A DNA stretch of 64,000 bases from Torreya grandis (GCA_037957365.1 JARHVA010003637.1:897501-961500), one strand, 5' to 3'; counted from the first letter of the stretch, positions 14,326-28,608 are shown. Numbers and translations are program-made. The notes: a model not told the origin generated them from the letters alone.

Positions 14326-15150
14326 TGCAATAATTTCTATAATCTTTTATTAATTAACATGTATATATGTATTTATATATATGAATGCATATTTAAAACA
14401 ATGGTTAATCAAATAAAATCTATTTAAAAACAATATTATTATTATAATAATAATCTTTAATTATTATTATCCATATCTTATATCTCAAATAACAATTACA
14501 AAATTTGTCAAGACATCATAATGTTTTCCTATTCAGCCAAATACAATAAGGCAATGATATAAGTAAACACAACTAAATTAATTTGTAAAGCCAAAAATGA
14601 TAAGTTACATAAGATCATAAAACACATTAAAATCCCTCAAAAAATACAATAATCATCAACATCAATCAATATTATACCAAAAATCATACTAAAAATCATC
14701 TAAATAAAAGGTACACAAAACATGTTATTCTATCCATATCAAATAATTGTGAAACATGGTATGCTAAGTGGCATGTGTAATGGATTTGAAATTTTATTTT
14801 TGTTTACCCCCAATGTCTCCATCTAACCACCATATTTGATGATACCCTCCCTCTATCACAATCTAAGGGAATAATCTATCCTACATCCAACTCAAGCCAA
14901 TGAAGGTAGTTAGCCCATAATATCAATATATTCCTAAAATATGTTGTATAATATTCTAACATTATCTCAAACTACAAAATATAAAGTGCCACTAACTCAT
15001 AACATCTAATCATGTAAATTAAACAATATAAACTATCCCATAATTAACATATGTCATCAAGATTAATCAAATATTAGTTAATCAACTAATCAACTATAAT
15101 AATCCATGGGTTTAACAAGTTATTTAGCTTAGAAAGAAATCATGATGTGA

Positions 15151-16300
15151 GACCACTGAAGTTGGACCACAAACCACTCAAATAGAGGCAAAGGCCAACA
15201 AATCTTATCTTGTAACCCCTTATTTAGAAGGAGTTGGATAAGTTTTTGAGTGCAAAAATTGGTTTTCCCTATTAGACTTTCTACTTGGGTGTCTAATTTA
15301 GTCCCAGTCAGGAAGAAAAATGGAGAGATTAGGATTTGTGTTGATTTTATAAACTTAAATAAGGCCTCTCAAAAATATTATTATCCATTACATTCCTTGG
15401 ATGAAGTCATCTAGATAATAAGTGGTTTAGGAATGATGTCTTTCTTGAATGGATTTTCAAGGCATAACCAAGTGCTAGTAGAATCAAAAGATAGAACAAA
15501 GATAACATTCACCATCAAGTGGGGTACTTATGCATATAAGAGGATGCCATTTTGCCTAATTAATGTAGGTGCAACATTTCAATGAGATATGGACCATGAA
15601 TTCTAGGGGATGATAGGTAAATATATAATTATTTACATGGATGACCTCACAGTCTTCTCAAAATCAAATATTAATCACATATGACACCTACAATAAATAT
15701 TTGAAAGATGCAAGAGGTTTGGAATTTCATTGAACCCAAAAAATAGCATATTTGGTGTCATAAAAGGTAAGATCCTGGGTCATATCATCTCCAAATATGG
15801 GACTATAATTGACCTAGATAAAATTTAAGGGATATCAAAAATTGATTGCCCAAATAGTAAGAAGGAACTTAAATATTTATTTGGGAATATAAATTTCATG
15901 AGAAATTTTATATCAAGCTTTGTAAAAATCATTAGACCTATGAATGAAATGGTAAGGCAAGATGCTAAAGTGGAATAGACATTATAGGATCAAAAGTCTT
16001 TTTAAGACATTAAATATTTAGTATCCCAAGTCCCTATATTGACAAGTATAGACTTCACTAAATAATTCTTCTTTTATTCATTCATCTCAAAACATATTGT
16101 TGTTGTCATGATCACCTAGAAGAAATAGGAGAGTGAGAATCCTATCACACTCATGACTACAAACTTTAAATAATTAGAAATCAGGTATTCCATGATAGAT
16201 AAACAAATATTTTCCCTTGTCAAAGAGGTGAAGAAATATTGACATCACATCTTTTATAGTGAGGTAATTTCCATTAAATTGAATCCTTTTGTTAAACTTA
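15151..16300 (+). pseudogene. Split gypsy element: reverse transcriptase and RNase H remnant
   Basis: The polyprotein frame resumes at the edge of the chromovirus LTR with PLKLDHKPLK, then KKNGEIRICVDFINLNKAS (RT palm), MMSFLNGFSRHNQVLV, KRMPFCLINVGATF and the catalytic box YMDDLTVFSKSN near 15633-15670, with both Asp kept. SLNPKNSIFGV and GHIISKYGTIIDLDKI follow, then the connection and RNase H with SKHIVVV and MIDKQIFSLVKEVKKY near 16190-16240. Stops are frequent but there are few frameshifts. This is a Tat-like plant Ty3/gypsy RT, and it continues the RNase H fragment seen at 620-1330 before the insertion. Confidence 0.88.
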
Positions 16301-17760
16301 CTTTATCAAAAAATTAATTAGTACAATGTATATGAAAATGGATGGAAAATTTGTAGGAATTTGATATGGAAATAAATTTTTCCAATATTGTTAGAGGTTA
16401 AGGTATCATTCATATAATGGATGAGCCTAACCCACACATCATCATTGAGGAGTTTTATAAAACCCAAGTATCTAAAGGGGACTAGTATACTAATATTATT
16501 CAATACTTTCTCATAGGTACTTATTCTCTATATCTCACAAGGGAACAAAAGAGAGATTTGACACTCAAAGTAGATAATTAAATGATTAGAAAAGGGATCT
16601 CATATAGAAATAATTATGAAGGCATCTACTTGAGATGTGTATCATGAGAAGAATATCAATAAATTCTATAAAATTCACACTAGAATATAAGAAATGGTCA
16701 TCCTTGTGGAAACACCACCTCCCATAAAATCCTCAAAATATGTTATTACTAGCCAACCATCTTCAAATATACACATGTTAATGCCTAAACATACCATGAA
16801 TTCCAAGTCTTGACAAAAGTGAAGTACACGCAACAATTCTTCTACAACTAGTGATTGAAGGAAGACTATACACCTAATGGGGCTTGGACTTTATTGGGGT
16901 CATTAATCCTAATTCTTTAGCTGGACATAATTTTGTACTCACTTCTACAAACTATTTCATATAAAGGAATGAAGTTCTAGCTACAAAGCATTCAAGAGCA
17001 CAAGATGTGATCAACTTTTTAGAGTAAAATATCACAATTGTATTTGGTACTCCCATCTCTCAAGTTTACAAAAATGGACCAACATTTTAATTAGTTGAAT
17101 TTACTAAGTGGGCCCATGATAATCAAATCACATTTAGGTCATCATATAACCATTACCCAAAAATAAATTGGTTGGTTAAAGCAAAAAACAATAATTTAAT
17201 TAATACCATTAAAAATTCAATAATAGACAAACTTAGAGACTGACATAATCTACTAAAGTATGTATTGTGGGTTGATCGAACAAGATATAAGTAGGCACTC
17301 AAAGCCTTACCTTAATTACTATTCTATGAGAGATAACATGTATTCCAAATATTTATTAAGTTTCCAACATACCATTTTATGTAGGAATACATGGAACCAA
17401 GTGAGAAGGTGGAGTCTCGATTGATGGACATAATAGAAATAGAAGATTCAAAGACTGGGGCCGTACATAACTTTAATAAACATCCAGCTATAGTGAAAAG
17501 ATGGTTTGATAAAAGATAAAAATTGAAATCATTTATAATATCTAACTTGGTGATTCTATGGAATAAATCCCATGAAAATAAAGGATAACATGACAATTCT
17601 ACCCCATTATGGATTAGTCATTATCTGATTTTAGAGATCTTAGGTAACAATGCTTTCCATTTGAGGGACCTCCAAGCCAATGAGATGACATATCTAGTCA
17701 ATGGATAGTTTTTGAAGTATTACTTCATGATTATTCCATCTATAAATTTCCTTGAATAGA
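16300..17760 (+). pseudogene. Split gypsy element: integrase remnant
   Basis: Downstream of RNase H the frame gives the integrase core: GLDFIGVINPNSLAGHNFVL near 16880-16940 (first catalytic Asp in LDFIG), then VINFLE, ITIVFGTP, YKNGPTF near 17060-17085 (SDNGPxF, with its catalytic Asp changed to Lys-Asn), NWLVKAKNNNLINTIKKS-like residues and the LLKYVLWVDRTRYK region near 17250-17290. The C-terminal end reads GNNAFHLRDLQANEMTYLVNG and FLKYYF near 17640-17730, the usual end of such polyproteins. Multiple stops; dead copy. Confidence 0.85.
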
Positions 17761-20265
17761 AACAAAGGTGATGGAAATACTAGGATTAGGGTAGATTTAC
17801 TATTTTATTAGAATAGATTTTATGGATTTCATATAATAGTTTCCCCACTTTCTAGGTTATCTTTCTTAGTTTTAGTAGTTCATTTTATAGATTAGATTAT
17901 TGGTTTCTAGATTAGGATTTTTTATTTATCTTTTGAAAATATGATTACCTTTCCCTAGTATGCTCAAAGTAAGCATCTAACTTATTGATACTTCCTTTAA
18001 CATGTTCAAAATCCAAAGGATTAACTTGTGGGAAACCATGCCAAGAAGAGGTACATCAATTTGTTCACTTTTAGGATTTTACACTCATACATTTCATATT
18101 TTTAAAATTCAAGTATATAACAAGAAAATTTATTATGAATAGGCTAACACTAAATACTTTAATCAAGAATGTGAAGGCTACTCTCATTACTACATACAAA
18201 TTTTAGAACATTTTTTCACTTTCCATAAATCAAATACACTTATCATATTAATGCTTGTTTGAGTAAATAACCATTGATATGGGTAAAGTTGGTAGGGATA
18301 GTTTGATAAACTTATGATTTCATAGATACTATCTCAATGTGGTTTTTGCTCTCCCCCTCCTAGCAATGTTCTTTAAAATAAAATATAGCAAACATAAGGA
18401 TAAAAGAATCCCCTAAAGTGTGATCCAACATGCCTAAAATAAAAAAATTTAAACGTGATCAAAAAGCTTAAAATGATGAAATAATGTTAATTTACCATGC
18501 ATTATGAAAAAATATAGGAAAAGGAAAGATAAGGAACCCATGGTACATCTGTTAGGTATTTGGATGCCTATCTGATAGTAGAATAATTCCATATCTTCCC
18601 CATTTTTTAGATATTTTTCAAAAAATAGAGTGAAACCTACAGTTGTCCCACTTCTATACCAAATTCATCATAATAAGGATAAAAGGAAATCACTTCCTCA
18701 CACATAGATTCAGGGTAAATCAAAATGCAAGTATGTTGTATGTGGTTGATGAGAGTCTCTTTTATATGTTTGATTTGATTAATTTGTGTATAATGGTTCA
18801 TATTTGATTTAAAAAGTGTTAACTAGAATTTATGGATTCTCAAATAATTGATGTATTTCCCATGTGAATCATCATTTATTAAACCCAACATACCCCCATT
18901 CTTATTTTATAATAATAGGGACCCACTATCTTTCATAATTGGCCTATAGTTCTATCTTGAAAGTCCTCTAAAAATAAATGCCTTATGTATCATGATACCT
19001 CTATTATTTTTCAAACATATGAATGTACCTTTCTTTTTTTAGACTGACCTACTACTGATTTTCATAATTTGTGTATATACAAGTTTTAGCTTATCTTGTT
19101 CAATGAAATTCCTTGGTAGAACTACTTAACACAAAAGGGTCTTTGGTGATTATTTTGGAAATTTCATTTGTTGATCTCCACCAACATACTTTTGGTCTTT
19201 AACAATTTTCTTCAATGATTTTTCTTGATGAGTTCTTCTAACACATTTTGAGTATTCAATACTTAACATTTTTATGTACCCTTATAGGAATTTACTCTTT
19301 GGTGTTTCCCTTTGGAAGTTTTTTTTGGAACTTTTATTCAGGGTTTCAATGTATAGGACCCTAAATCCATATTTGCCTTGTATTAAAACACTTTGCCATT
19401 TACTCTTCTACCACTATTCTTCAAGAACCAAGTTTATAAATTTTAACACTTTGGTTCATTTTGATCTTCAAAGAATTTCTTTAGCAAAGAACTTTTAACA
19501 AAATTACTCAACATAAAAGGGGTCTTAGATAGAAGTGTTTAGTGATTTCATTTGGCACATTCCTATGACATATTTTCATTTTAAGTGGTTTTTTTTTTTG
19601 TGAAAGAGATGAACACATCAATATCTTAGGTAAAATCATTTGGGGATTTCCTTTCAATCATTTAGGTCTTCGACAAAAGTGTTTAAAATTTTTTACCATG
19701 ATACTCATCCACCTTGAAGACATTACTCTTGACTTTTGACTATCAAAGTCCTTGTTATTTAGTAAATTAAATACAAAGAATTGATGAAATCACACTTGGA
19801 AAAAGGTAATAATGTGGAAATACTACTAACCATTAGTAGTGCCTATATGGCATACCCACAAATTGAAATGGAAAAGTTTGAATTGAACAAATAAATCAAA
19901 GCTATAGATGTTGGGCATTAATGGCACTTAGACTAGAAGTCAATGCCAAATATATGTCAAATAAGTTTAAAGGATGACATGCCCATTCAATCTCAAGCTG
20001 ACTTGTAAACTCAATTAATCTCCTACAATATAGCCCTATCCACTAGTATTTCTAACTTAACAACATACTTAGGAGATATGAGCTATTAAATTACAAACTA
20101 GACTAGTATCAACTTAGTTAAATAATGATGGTGTCCTCATCTAGATCATTTTGAGGGACTCTCCCCTTAAATATTTTCCATAAAACATTCCACTAAGTAC
20201 ATGTATATGTTATTTGAACCTATAATATTAAACAACAATTATTCTAACTACTTGGCACTATGGGA
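17761..20265. other. Non-coding; probable leader/LTR remains with a weak 380-bp direct repeat
   Basis: No coding motif is visible. The stretch directly follows the integrase end, so the polypurine tract and right LTR of the split gypsy element should lie here, but I cannot place a boundary. A related segment occurs twice, near 19095-19170 and 19476-19555: each has an aacttttaaca/aactacttaaca-like block, then acataaaaggggtctt or acacaaaagggtctttgg, then a gtgatttcatttgg-like block. Confidence 0.4.
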
Positions 20266-20269
20266 GGCC

Positions 20270-23200
20270 ATATACTAGGTTGAAGCACATATGCATGAGG
20301 ATAATTTGACTTTAGCTTAGCACTAATTGATGAAATACCTCATCCTAATCAAGAATCAAGGGTTACACTTTATAACACCAAATCTAGAAGTGATGCCTTG
20401 TATTGACCTGTTACAATATTTTTTCTTCATGAAAAATATATTTGGAGGAGAACATAAAATGGTCATGACATGCATCTATAGTGATGCATTTTAAAGTTAC
20501 CTATCCCTTCCTATTTCATATGGCATTGATGATTTACATATATTAGTGGTATGGAAGAAATAAAAATTGATTGAGAAGACACTCAAAAATTGGGTGTTCC
20601 CTAGACAAATAATCAATTTAAAAGATAATCAACCTACACCAGTGACTAAATTTAGAATGAGAATCCAAATTAGGATGGCCCTATTGAATAGGTTATTTGG
20701 CTACCTAAGCATCAAATTTAGCCATCTAGAATTGGTTTTATTTATATATTTGCTATGAACCTAAAACTTGATGTTTAATATAGGTGAATTGATTAGAGCA
20801 AGGCTATGATAATAGATAATGCATAAGGACAAGAGGCCTCCAAGTAGTCATTTCTATATGATGTCTTACCTACTTGATTTAGTCCTTTTCATAGTATACA
20901 CTCATAATGTCTCACTCTTAATCCCCCCTCTAGATTATATGAAGAATAATATATGTGATTCTTACTCCTCCATGTACATATATGCATACATTTGTAACAT
21001 TGTGCACATATATGAGAATTTCTACCACTAGGTATGGATGGCCATCCATGAGTCCCTCTTACTTAGAATATCAAATAATATTTTAGATACATTATTAATT
21101 AGGTGAGACTACTATTTCTACCATGATTACATGGTCATAACAATTATAGGCCATAAGGTTACACCTTTATGCCTCCCCAAGTATGTCCTAGATAAGTTGG
21201 TAGAGCAAGAAATAGCCTACCAATTATGATGGGACATCGATAAGGACATGAAAAATAATAAGAAATATTAAATTCATAACTCTCACATAACTATTAAAAG
21301 GATGTGATACATCAATTGGAAGAACTTATATGATGCAGAGAAGTATGTCAAATACCATTTCTTGGATACAATGCCACATAAGGACTAGGATCCCCATAGA
21401 TATGTATAAAAACATATCAAGAGACTTAGAATTAAATATCAACATCAGCCCTATGATCACAATTTTTTATTCCTCAATGCTCAAAATTTTGACCAAGCTA
21501 TGGAAAGGCAACAATCAATTCAATTGAAAGAAGTTCTAAAACTTATTTAAAGAGAACCTTCCCTTTATATAAAGGAGGCACAAACTAGACTTCCACTAAC
21601 TAAAGGATGGTATACATCAGACTTCTATACTAAAAAACCTTCTTAGCTAGTAGGGGATCAAGGAAACCCCTCTCAAATACCCATTTTGGTACTTAAGTTA
21701 GTAAATAAGAAAGTAGGGGTGCCAAATACCTCACTTGGTGCAAAACAAGAGAAGATCGTTTGTCTCAATTATTCTAATTATGAGGGCCCTACCCCAAGTG
21801 ATGTTCCATTATTTATAAAGGTTTTTACTATGGTAAACTCAACCACACAATGGAATTATTCCATAGATGATAAAATAACTATTTCTTATACAAAAAATCT
21901 AAGTGCTCAGCCACCTCCATAAAGCCTAGCCAAGGAAACACCATCAGTGGAGCCAACCACACAAGAGGTAGTTAGAGGGGAGATCACTAATAAGGAATTA
22001 TAATTGTAGAGAGAAAATATTTATCCTCCATGACTCAAAGGGAAAGACACCATTTCATAATCAATCATTATGTTATCCAACCCCCATTTAATTTCCATTA
22101 CCTATGTTGTTTCTTATGTTTCTATTTATATTAGTTCATTTGATCCCATTTCATTCATTCATCCTACCCCCCTCCTCTCTTGGTCCCTAAGGTGGATATT
22201 TCTCATATTTAACCCCATGTTCAAACAACTCTATTAGTTTTAAAGGTAGAGTATCTCTCTACCCTTTTAGTTCTTACTTCCTCAATTGGTATTCCTCTGA
22301 TTGGTTATTATAAATTTGTTCCTACCATTCCTATTAACACTCCTAATACTATTCCGCCCCTGATAAAAACCAAGAAAAATCTAAGAAAGAAGGCAAGGGG
22401 AGTAATATAAATTTCATAGCTACATGTTTCATCTGCATAGTTATGTCTACCAATTTCCCCTCCTATCCCATCCTAAGATACAACTATGATAACCACCAGG
22501 AAGGCTAAGAAGAAGAAAAATCTAGTTTACACAATCCATCCACTACCATAATATGATAGAGTGGATTGGCCCAAAATCATCTAGCCTTCACTCCCTCATC
22601 CCCTTCTAGAGGAAACTCTGAGGTGTACATTATGAGAGATATTGAGTGAAACTATAACTTTAGACACTCAGCTAATGGATCTAACCTATCTAGTCCTCCC
22701 ATATTGGGTAACAGACATGTAGTTAGAGGCTTCCAAAGGCATAGTCTAGTAATTATATAATTTCCCACTTGAAATTAAGAATTTAAAAAATCTACTAGGA
22801 GTGTACAGAGGGTCAAAAAGAGGAGATTAGAACATGAGACTAGAATAAAAATCATAGTGGATGAGAGGCAATAAATGTTCACCTTATCTAAGAGGAAGAA
22901 TAGAAAATTAAGAAAATTCCCACATTTAGAGGATTTTAAATCTTATTTTTAAATATAAAATGATACTCTAGTATAGATATATAAAGGAATTGAAATTTTG
23001 AGGAAAAAACTAGAGTAAGAACTAGAACAACTAAGAGAACAACAATAAACTATTCATGTTCCAGTCTAAATAGAGATGGATGTCCAGAGTGTTGCATCTA
23101 AGTTGTATAATACTATAGAGGATATTAGTACAATGTGGGTAACATTGACACCCCATATAGTAGAGACTACTAAATTATTTAATTATTTTAGAATATATGA

Positions 23201-24330
23201 TAATAAACTAAAATTTCTTATTATTTTTTAAAATAGAAAAGAATATGCACACTTAAACTTGATGGAACCATTAGAGGATACCAATGCCCTCAACTTGGTA
23301 GTCATCAAGACATAAGAAGCCAAGGAGTGGATTGATATAGCTTAGGTAGTAATTCCTAAGTACTCTCACTATGAAACTCTCACCTGGTAGATTTTGGATG
23401 AACTAAATATTTCACAAGCCAAGGATTCTATAAGAGGCTTCCAAAAGGCATATTCTAGTAATTATAGAATTGCCCACTTGAAATTCAATATTTAAAAAAT
23501 CTATTGGGAGTGTACAGAGGGTTAGAAAGAGGAATATAGAATATGAGACTAGAAAATAAATCATAGTGAATGAGAGGAAATAAATGTTCACCTTATCTAA
23601 GAGGAAGAATAGAAAATGAGGAAATCCCCACATATAAAAGATTTTAAACTCTATTTTGAAATAAAAAAATTACACGCTAGTAGAGATATATGAAGGAATT
23701 GAAATGGTGAGGATAAAAGTAGAGAAATAACAAGAAAAACTAAGATAACAATAATAAACTATTCATGTTCTAGTCTAAATAGAGATGGATGTCCAGAGTG
23801 TTGCATCCAAGTTGTATAATAATATTGAGGCTATTAATGCAATGAGGGTATAATTGAAACCCTATATAGTAGAGACTACTAAATTATTTAATTATTTTAA
23901 AATATATTAGAATAAACTAAAATTTATTATTGTTTTTATAAATATAACAAAATATGCATGCTTAAACTTGATGAAACCATTAGAGGATACCAATGCCCTC
24001 AACTTTGTGGTCATCAAGACAAAAGAGGCTAGGGAGTGGATTGATGCATCTTAGGTAGTAATGCCTAAGTAATATCAACATGAAACTCTTACCTGGTAGA
24101 TTTTGGATGAACTAAAGCTTTCACAAGCCAAGTATTCTACAAGAAGACTTATCAATAAGTCAAATTTTGACCAGTTCTTAAAACAAGATTTAGAAAACTT
24201 CAAAAATAATATTCTAGAGAAGACCTTAGAGGAAATAGAATCCAAGCTCAATTTTGATATGAATAAGGTAACATAAGTTGATATATTCATATATAACTTC
24301 AAAACTAAAAATTCTAAACATGCAAGGCTC
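20270..24330 (+). pseudogene. Long decayed reading frame of unknown family
   Basis: About 4 kb of plus strand reads as one protein with a few frame changes, its stops mainly TAG/TAA at likely Gln or Trp positions. Recognisable pieces in order: SYLSLPISYGIDDLHILVVW (20500-20560), KNWVFPRQIINLKDNQPTPV (20585-20645), SHFYMMSYLLDLVLF (20845-20890), YHDYMVITIIGHKVTPL (21120-21170), YIKEAQTRLPLTKGWYTSDF (21570-21630), YSNYEGPTPSDVPLF (21765-21815) and, after a repeated segment, TLTWQILDEL-like and NKSNFDQFLKQDLENF (24145-24200). The composition is that of a real protein, not noise. I do not recognise a catalytic motif or a known domain, and I cannot say whether it is a host gene family or a retroelement ORF. 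It lies upstream of a LINE in the same orientation. Confidence 0.6.
22726..24141 (+). repeat. 708-bp tandem duplication inside the unknown reading frame
   Basis: Copy A runs 22726-23433 and copy B 23434-24141. Both begin gaggcttccaaa and end with tttcacaagccaag plus a short tail. Matching blocks keep a near-constant 708-bp offset, for example agagatggatgtccagagtg at about 23072 and 23782. A period of 708 (236 codons) preserves the frame. The copies differ at roughly a tenth of positions by eye. Confidence 0.93.
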
Positions 24331-24334
24331 TTAA

Positions 24335-25735
24335 ATTAGGTAAACAAGTTGCATAAGACTCCACTCCTTAACATGCACATAATCAGATACCAATATGACA
24401 TCAAACATAAAAAAATATCAATAGTTGGAATTGAATAATAATGCTATCACTTCAAATCCCTATTCAACATAAGCATTTACTTTAGTTCCTCCAACAACCT
24501 CATCTGTCACATAAGTATCTATTCAATCAACCTTGATTTAAAAGGATAATTTTGTACATATACATGAAAATAATACTTACTATTACACTTATAATTTACT
24601 TGCACTTAGAGTATATATTTAAATTTACATGAACTATTCGTAATCATGCACATGTTTCACTACTTTACATAGGCCAACTAATTTTGACATGGACGTAATT
24701 ATTTATGAGCATGCAAAAACATGAAATTTTCAGGCTAAAATTAGAATTGATGTTCTAACTACATCATGTAACCATGAGTTCACATACACTTGTAGGATGA
24801 CGCATCCCCTCCTCAAGTGTGTATGTTTATATATATATATATATATATAATTCTACATTCCAAAAGGTTAGAATATTATATAAATACAAGAAGAAATAAA
24901 TTTTTATTGTCATGCAATTGCATTAGTGTTCTCTCCTTCAATTCTTGCGATACTAATGTTTTGTTTTTTTGGTTGTAATAATATAGTAATTTTAAGTATG
25001 CAAAATCTACATATAAATTCTAATTATTTTATCAACGTATGCTAAAATTAGATGTGCAAAAGCTATTGAAATTTAGTAAGATTTCATTGATTAATTAAGC
25101 AATTAGTTCAAACTATGTTAATATTCTTAGTGTGCACAGATGATTTCTTTTGTTATAGTTTTCTAAGTGTGTGCAATATCTACCATTAAGACCTTCTTGG
25201 TCTGAGCTATAATCTTCCAATTAAAGGTGTGAAAAATCAAATCTAAAGGAAGTAACATTAAGTTGAGACCATCAAGTTTCCTATACCACACCTCCCTAGA
25301 CTTCATAACTATGTTTACATGTGTGTGTAATAACTACAAATAGTAAGCACTAGTTTTGAAAGCACTTGTCCACTAAGAAACCAACCTAAGAACTGACACT
25401 TTAAGACCAAAAGAACTTTACTTTCTTCTCTACCCTTCCCTCCTTTTTAATTTTATTTTATTGAGATATACACACTCTATATTAGATATCACCCATCCAT
25501 CCCACTCACTTAGGTTTTATTTCTTTACTAGGATTCATTTTAATACAAGAAAACATAGTTGACAACCTACTTACTCTGCTTGTTATTCCACCACGAGGTT
25601 GTTTAACCCATACCTATAACTCATGACCTAGAGTGGATTTTATCTCCATTGAGACCCTATAATAGTAGAGGCTACCTCATTAAAAAATTTAATTGTTCAC
25701 AAGACCCACATTAATAAAATTTCATGCCTCTATCT
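24335..25735. other. Non-coding AT-rich stretch
   Basis: No coding similarity recognised on either strand. It contains a short (TA)n run at 24829-24849. The segment lies between the unknown frame and the truncated start of the LINE. Confidence 0.5.
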
Positions 25736-25867
25736 TCTATTTTATTTCCAAAAAGTACTTAGAAAAAATCAATACAAAATTTGTGGTCTAACAAAACCAT
25801 TAATAATAGTATTATTCATATGTTTATACCTTTAGTAACCTTTAATAAAAAAATGTTATGCTCAATA

Positions 25868-28608
25868 CCAAAGGATGAGTAAATCTTCAAAGCAATTTGT
25901 TCTCTAGGAGGAGATAAAACACCGGGACCAGATGGATTTCCCATGTTCTTTTTTCAAAAACTCTAGAAATTTGTTGGTAAAGATGTAAGTAATGCGGTGA
26001 AGGAATTATTTGGAGCCAAAAAGATACTTAAGGATGTTAATTCTACTTTTTTGTGTCTGATTCCAAAAAAGATAGGAGCTGACTCACCTAATCAGTTTAG
26101 ACCAATTAGCCTGTGCAACTCATTCTATAAGATCATATCTAAAGTACTTACATCTAGACTTATTCAAGTGATCCCTTCAATTATTTCTGACTAGCAAAAT
26201 AGACTTATCCTAGGTAGGCAAATCCTCAGTTCTATAATTACTGTTCATGAGAACATTCATTCGTTGTTTAGTTCTAACAATGAGGGATTCATTATGAAAG
26301 TTGATATTGTAAAAGCTTATGACAGGGCGGACTGGTTATTCCTTTCAAATAGTTTAACAACTTTTGGCTTTGAACAAAAGGTGGTAGATATGATTTATGA
26401 GTTGATATCTACTACCTCAATCATTGTACTGGTAAATGGGAGCTCATCCCATTTCTTTAATCCGTCAAGGGGATTGAGACAAGGGGACCCTATATCCCCC
26501 ATTCTATTTGTAATTATGGCTGACTGTATGGGAAGATATATAGGAGACTTAGTTCGTAAAGGTTTATTTAAGGGTCTTAAACCCTCTTCTCATCCTCTAA
26601 TATGCTCCCATGGACAATTTGTTGATGATATTATCTTCATGGGGCAATCTGAAGTCAAGGAAGCTAGAACTTTGAAGCAAGCTATAAATTTATACTCATC
26701 TGCCTCTGGACAGTTGATTAATTGGAACCAAAGTGTAGTGTTCTTCACTAATACCCCTATTCAGAGATAGAACAAAATAGCTAAAATCCTTGAATGCTCT
26801 ATTGGTTCTTTCCCATCCTCTTACCTGGGTCTCCCTCTTGGGATGAAAGTCCCTGAAGCCTTTTGGGAAGATCTCATTAATAAATTTAGCAATAAACTTG
26901 TGGGATGGAAAGGAAATTTTCTCAGTCAGGTAAGAAAGCTAACCCTTCTCAAAGCAAGTCTTCAAAGCATACCTACTTATGCTTTAAGTCTTTTTAGAAT
27001 TCCAACTAAATTTGTAGAAGCAATTGAAAAAATCTAGAGAAACTTTCTTTGGATAGGTGCCGAGAAAAAAAGGAGAATGCCGTTAATTGCCTAGGAAAAC
27101 ATCTGTAAACCTTTCAGGGAAGGAGGATTGGGAATAAGGAAAATAATAAGTATGAATATAGCTCTCTTAGCAAAATAGGGATGGAGGTTTTTCATGAAAA
27201 CAAAGAATGGAGCAATATATGGAAGCAAAATTATTTATTTAATGCAAAATCCCTCTTTGAATTCTTTTCTTACCCTGACGTAACCCGTCCATCTTCTATA
27301 TGGGGGGTTGTTCAAGGTACTAAACAAATCTTAGAAAAAGGAAGCTCCTAGAAATTAGGTAATGGAAAAAAGGTGAATTTCTGGGAGGATGCTTGGTTAA
27401 AAGAAATCCCTTTGATAGAAGAATTCCAAGATAAAGAAGTAATTGACTGTTGTAAGCAAAGATATGGAATAGTGGTTAATCAATACTGGAAAAACAATTC
27501 ATGGGTGAACCTTAATGATATTGATCAAGATTTCAATAATATTCAAATATCCCGCAATGCTATTTCCCTTTATCCTAATCTTGAAGATATGATTGTTTGG
27601 CATGACGAGCCTAGCAGACAATTTAAAGTTTCTACCATCTTTACTTCAAAGGGAAACGGTAACCAACCACTATGGACACAGGCCTGGATCAAGGGACTCA
27701 TCCCTAAAATCAAAATCTTCTTCTAGACCCTTATCCAAAATAAAATCTTAACTCTTGATAACTTACAAAAAAGAGGAATAAACATAGTGAACATGTGTAT
27801 TCTTTACAAAAATGGTTTTGAAGATAGAGATCACTTGTTTGTGAACTGTTCCTTTACGCAGCTAGTTTGGAAAGAAATCCTCAATCTTTGGGGTATTGCT
27901 TGGATTCAACATAAAAGTTGGATCTATCTTTTAAAATTTGGTACTATCCCTCTAAGAATCTTGATGTTCTTTTTTTATGGAAACTAACTCTTCCCCATAT
28001 TTGGTGGGGAATATGGAAATAAAGAAATAACCATATTTTTAGAAGTAAAGAACTTCCAGGATGGGTAGTGGGGCAGAACATCATTAGAGCTATCAAGGAG
28101 AATTTTTCATTGTAAAGGGATCCTAATCCTACCTTTCAAATTGATAATCCTTTAAGATTAGAAAAGTCTAATGTAAAAAATGAAAATCCTAGACTTGATG
28201 TAACTTGGAATGTCCCCCCTCATGGGTGGATCAAAGGGAACTTTGATGGAGCTGCTAAAGGGAACCTGGGGAATGCAAGATGTGGAGGAGTCTTGAGAAA
28301 CCATATGGGAAACATAATCAATGCTATTACAATTCCCATTGGTAAGTCAAACTGCCATATTGCTGAAGCTTGTGCTGCCCTCCAAACCATTAAGCTAGCT
28401 GTTGAATCGAGATATTCTAAATTATGGTTAGAAGGGGACTCATTGAATATCATAAATATCTTAAATAATAAAAATTCTGTCTCATGGTCAATAGAGGCTA
28501 TGGTGATGGAAATGAAAAATTTAATTAAAAAACTTGAGAAAGTCACTATTACCCATACTTATCATGAAGCAAATGGAGTTGCTGATTGGATAGTAAATTA
28601 TGCAGTTT
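25868..28608 (+). pseudogene. LINE ORF2 fragment: reverse transcriptase, zinc-binding tail, RNase H
   Basis: In order: GGDKTPGPDGFPMFFFQKL (25910-25970) and IPKKIGADSPNQFRPISLC (26060-26120), typical LINE RT; FIMKVDIVKAYDRADW (26285-26335); SRGLRQGDPISPILF (26465-26510); the catalytic box FVDD at 26618-26629 (usual FADD; Ala-to-Val fits C-to-T decay); SSYLGLPLGMK (26818-26850). The zinc-binding RVT motif (C-x-x-Y...DHLFVNC) lies at about 27795-27855. RNase H follows with FDGAAKGN (Asp at 28245), IAEACAA (Glu at 28365), EGDSLNI (Asp at 28437) and HEANGVAD (Asp at 28584); all four catalytic residues are kept. Two frame changes (near 27190 and 28000-28200) and about ten stops kill it. ORF2 would nick, reverse-transcribe and degrade the template for target-primed insertion. 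Confidence 0.92.

Noticed and set aside
28220..28546. Minus-strand frame of 108 codons
   Set aside because: Antisense shadow of the LINE RNase H domain, whose four catalytic residues are clear on the plus strand.
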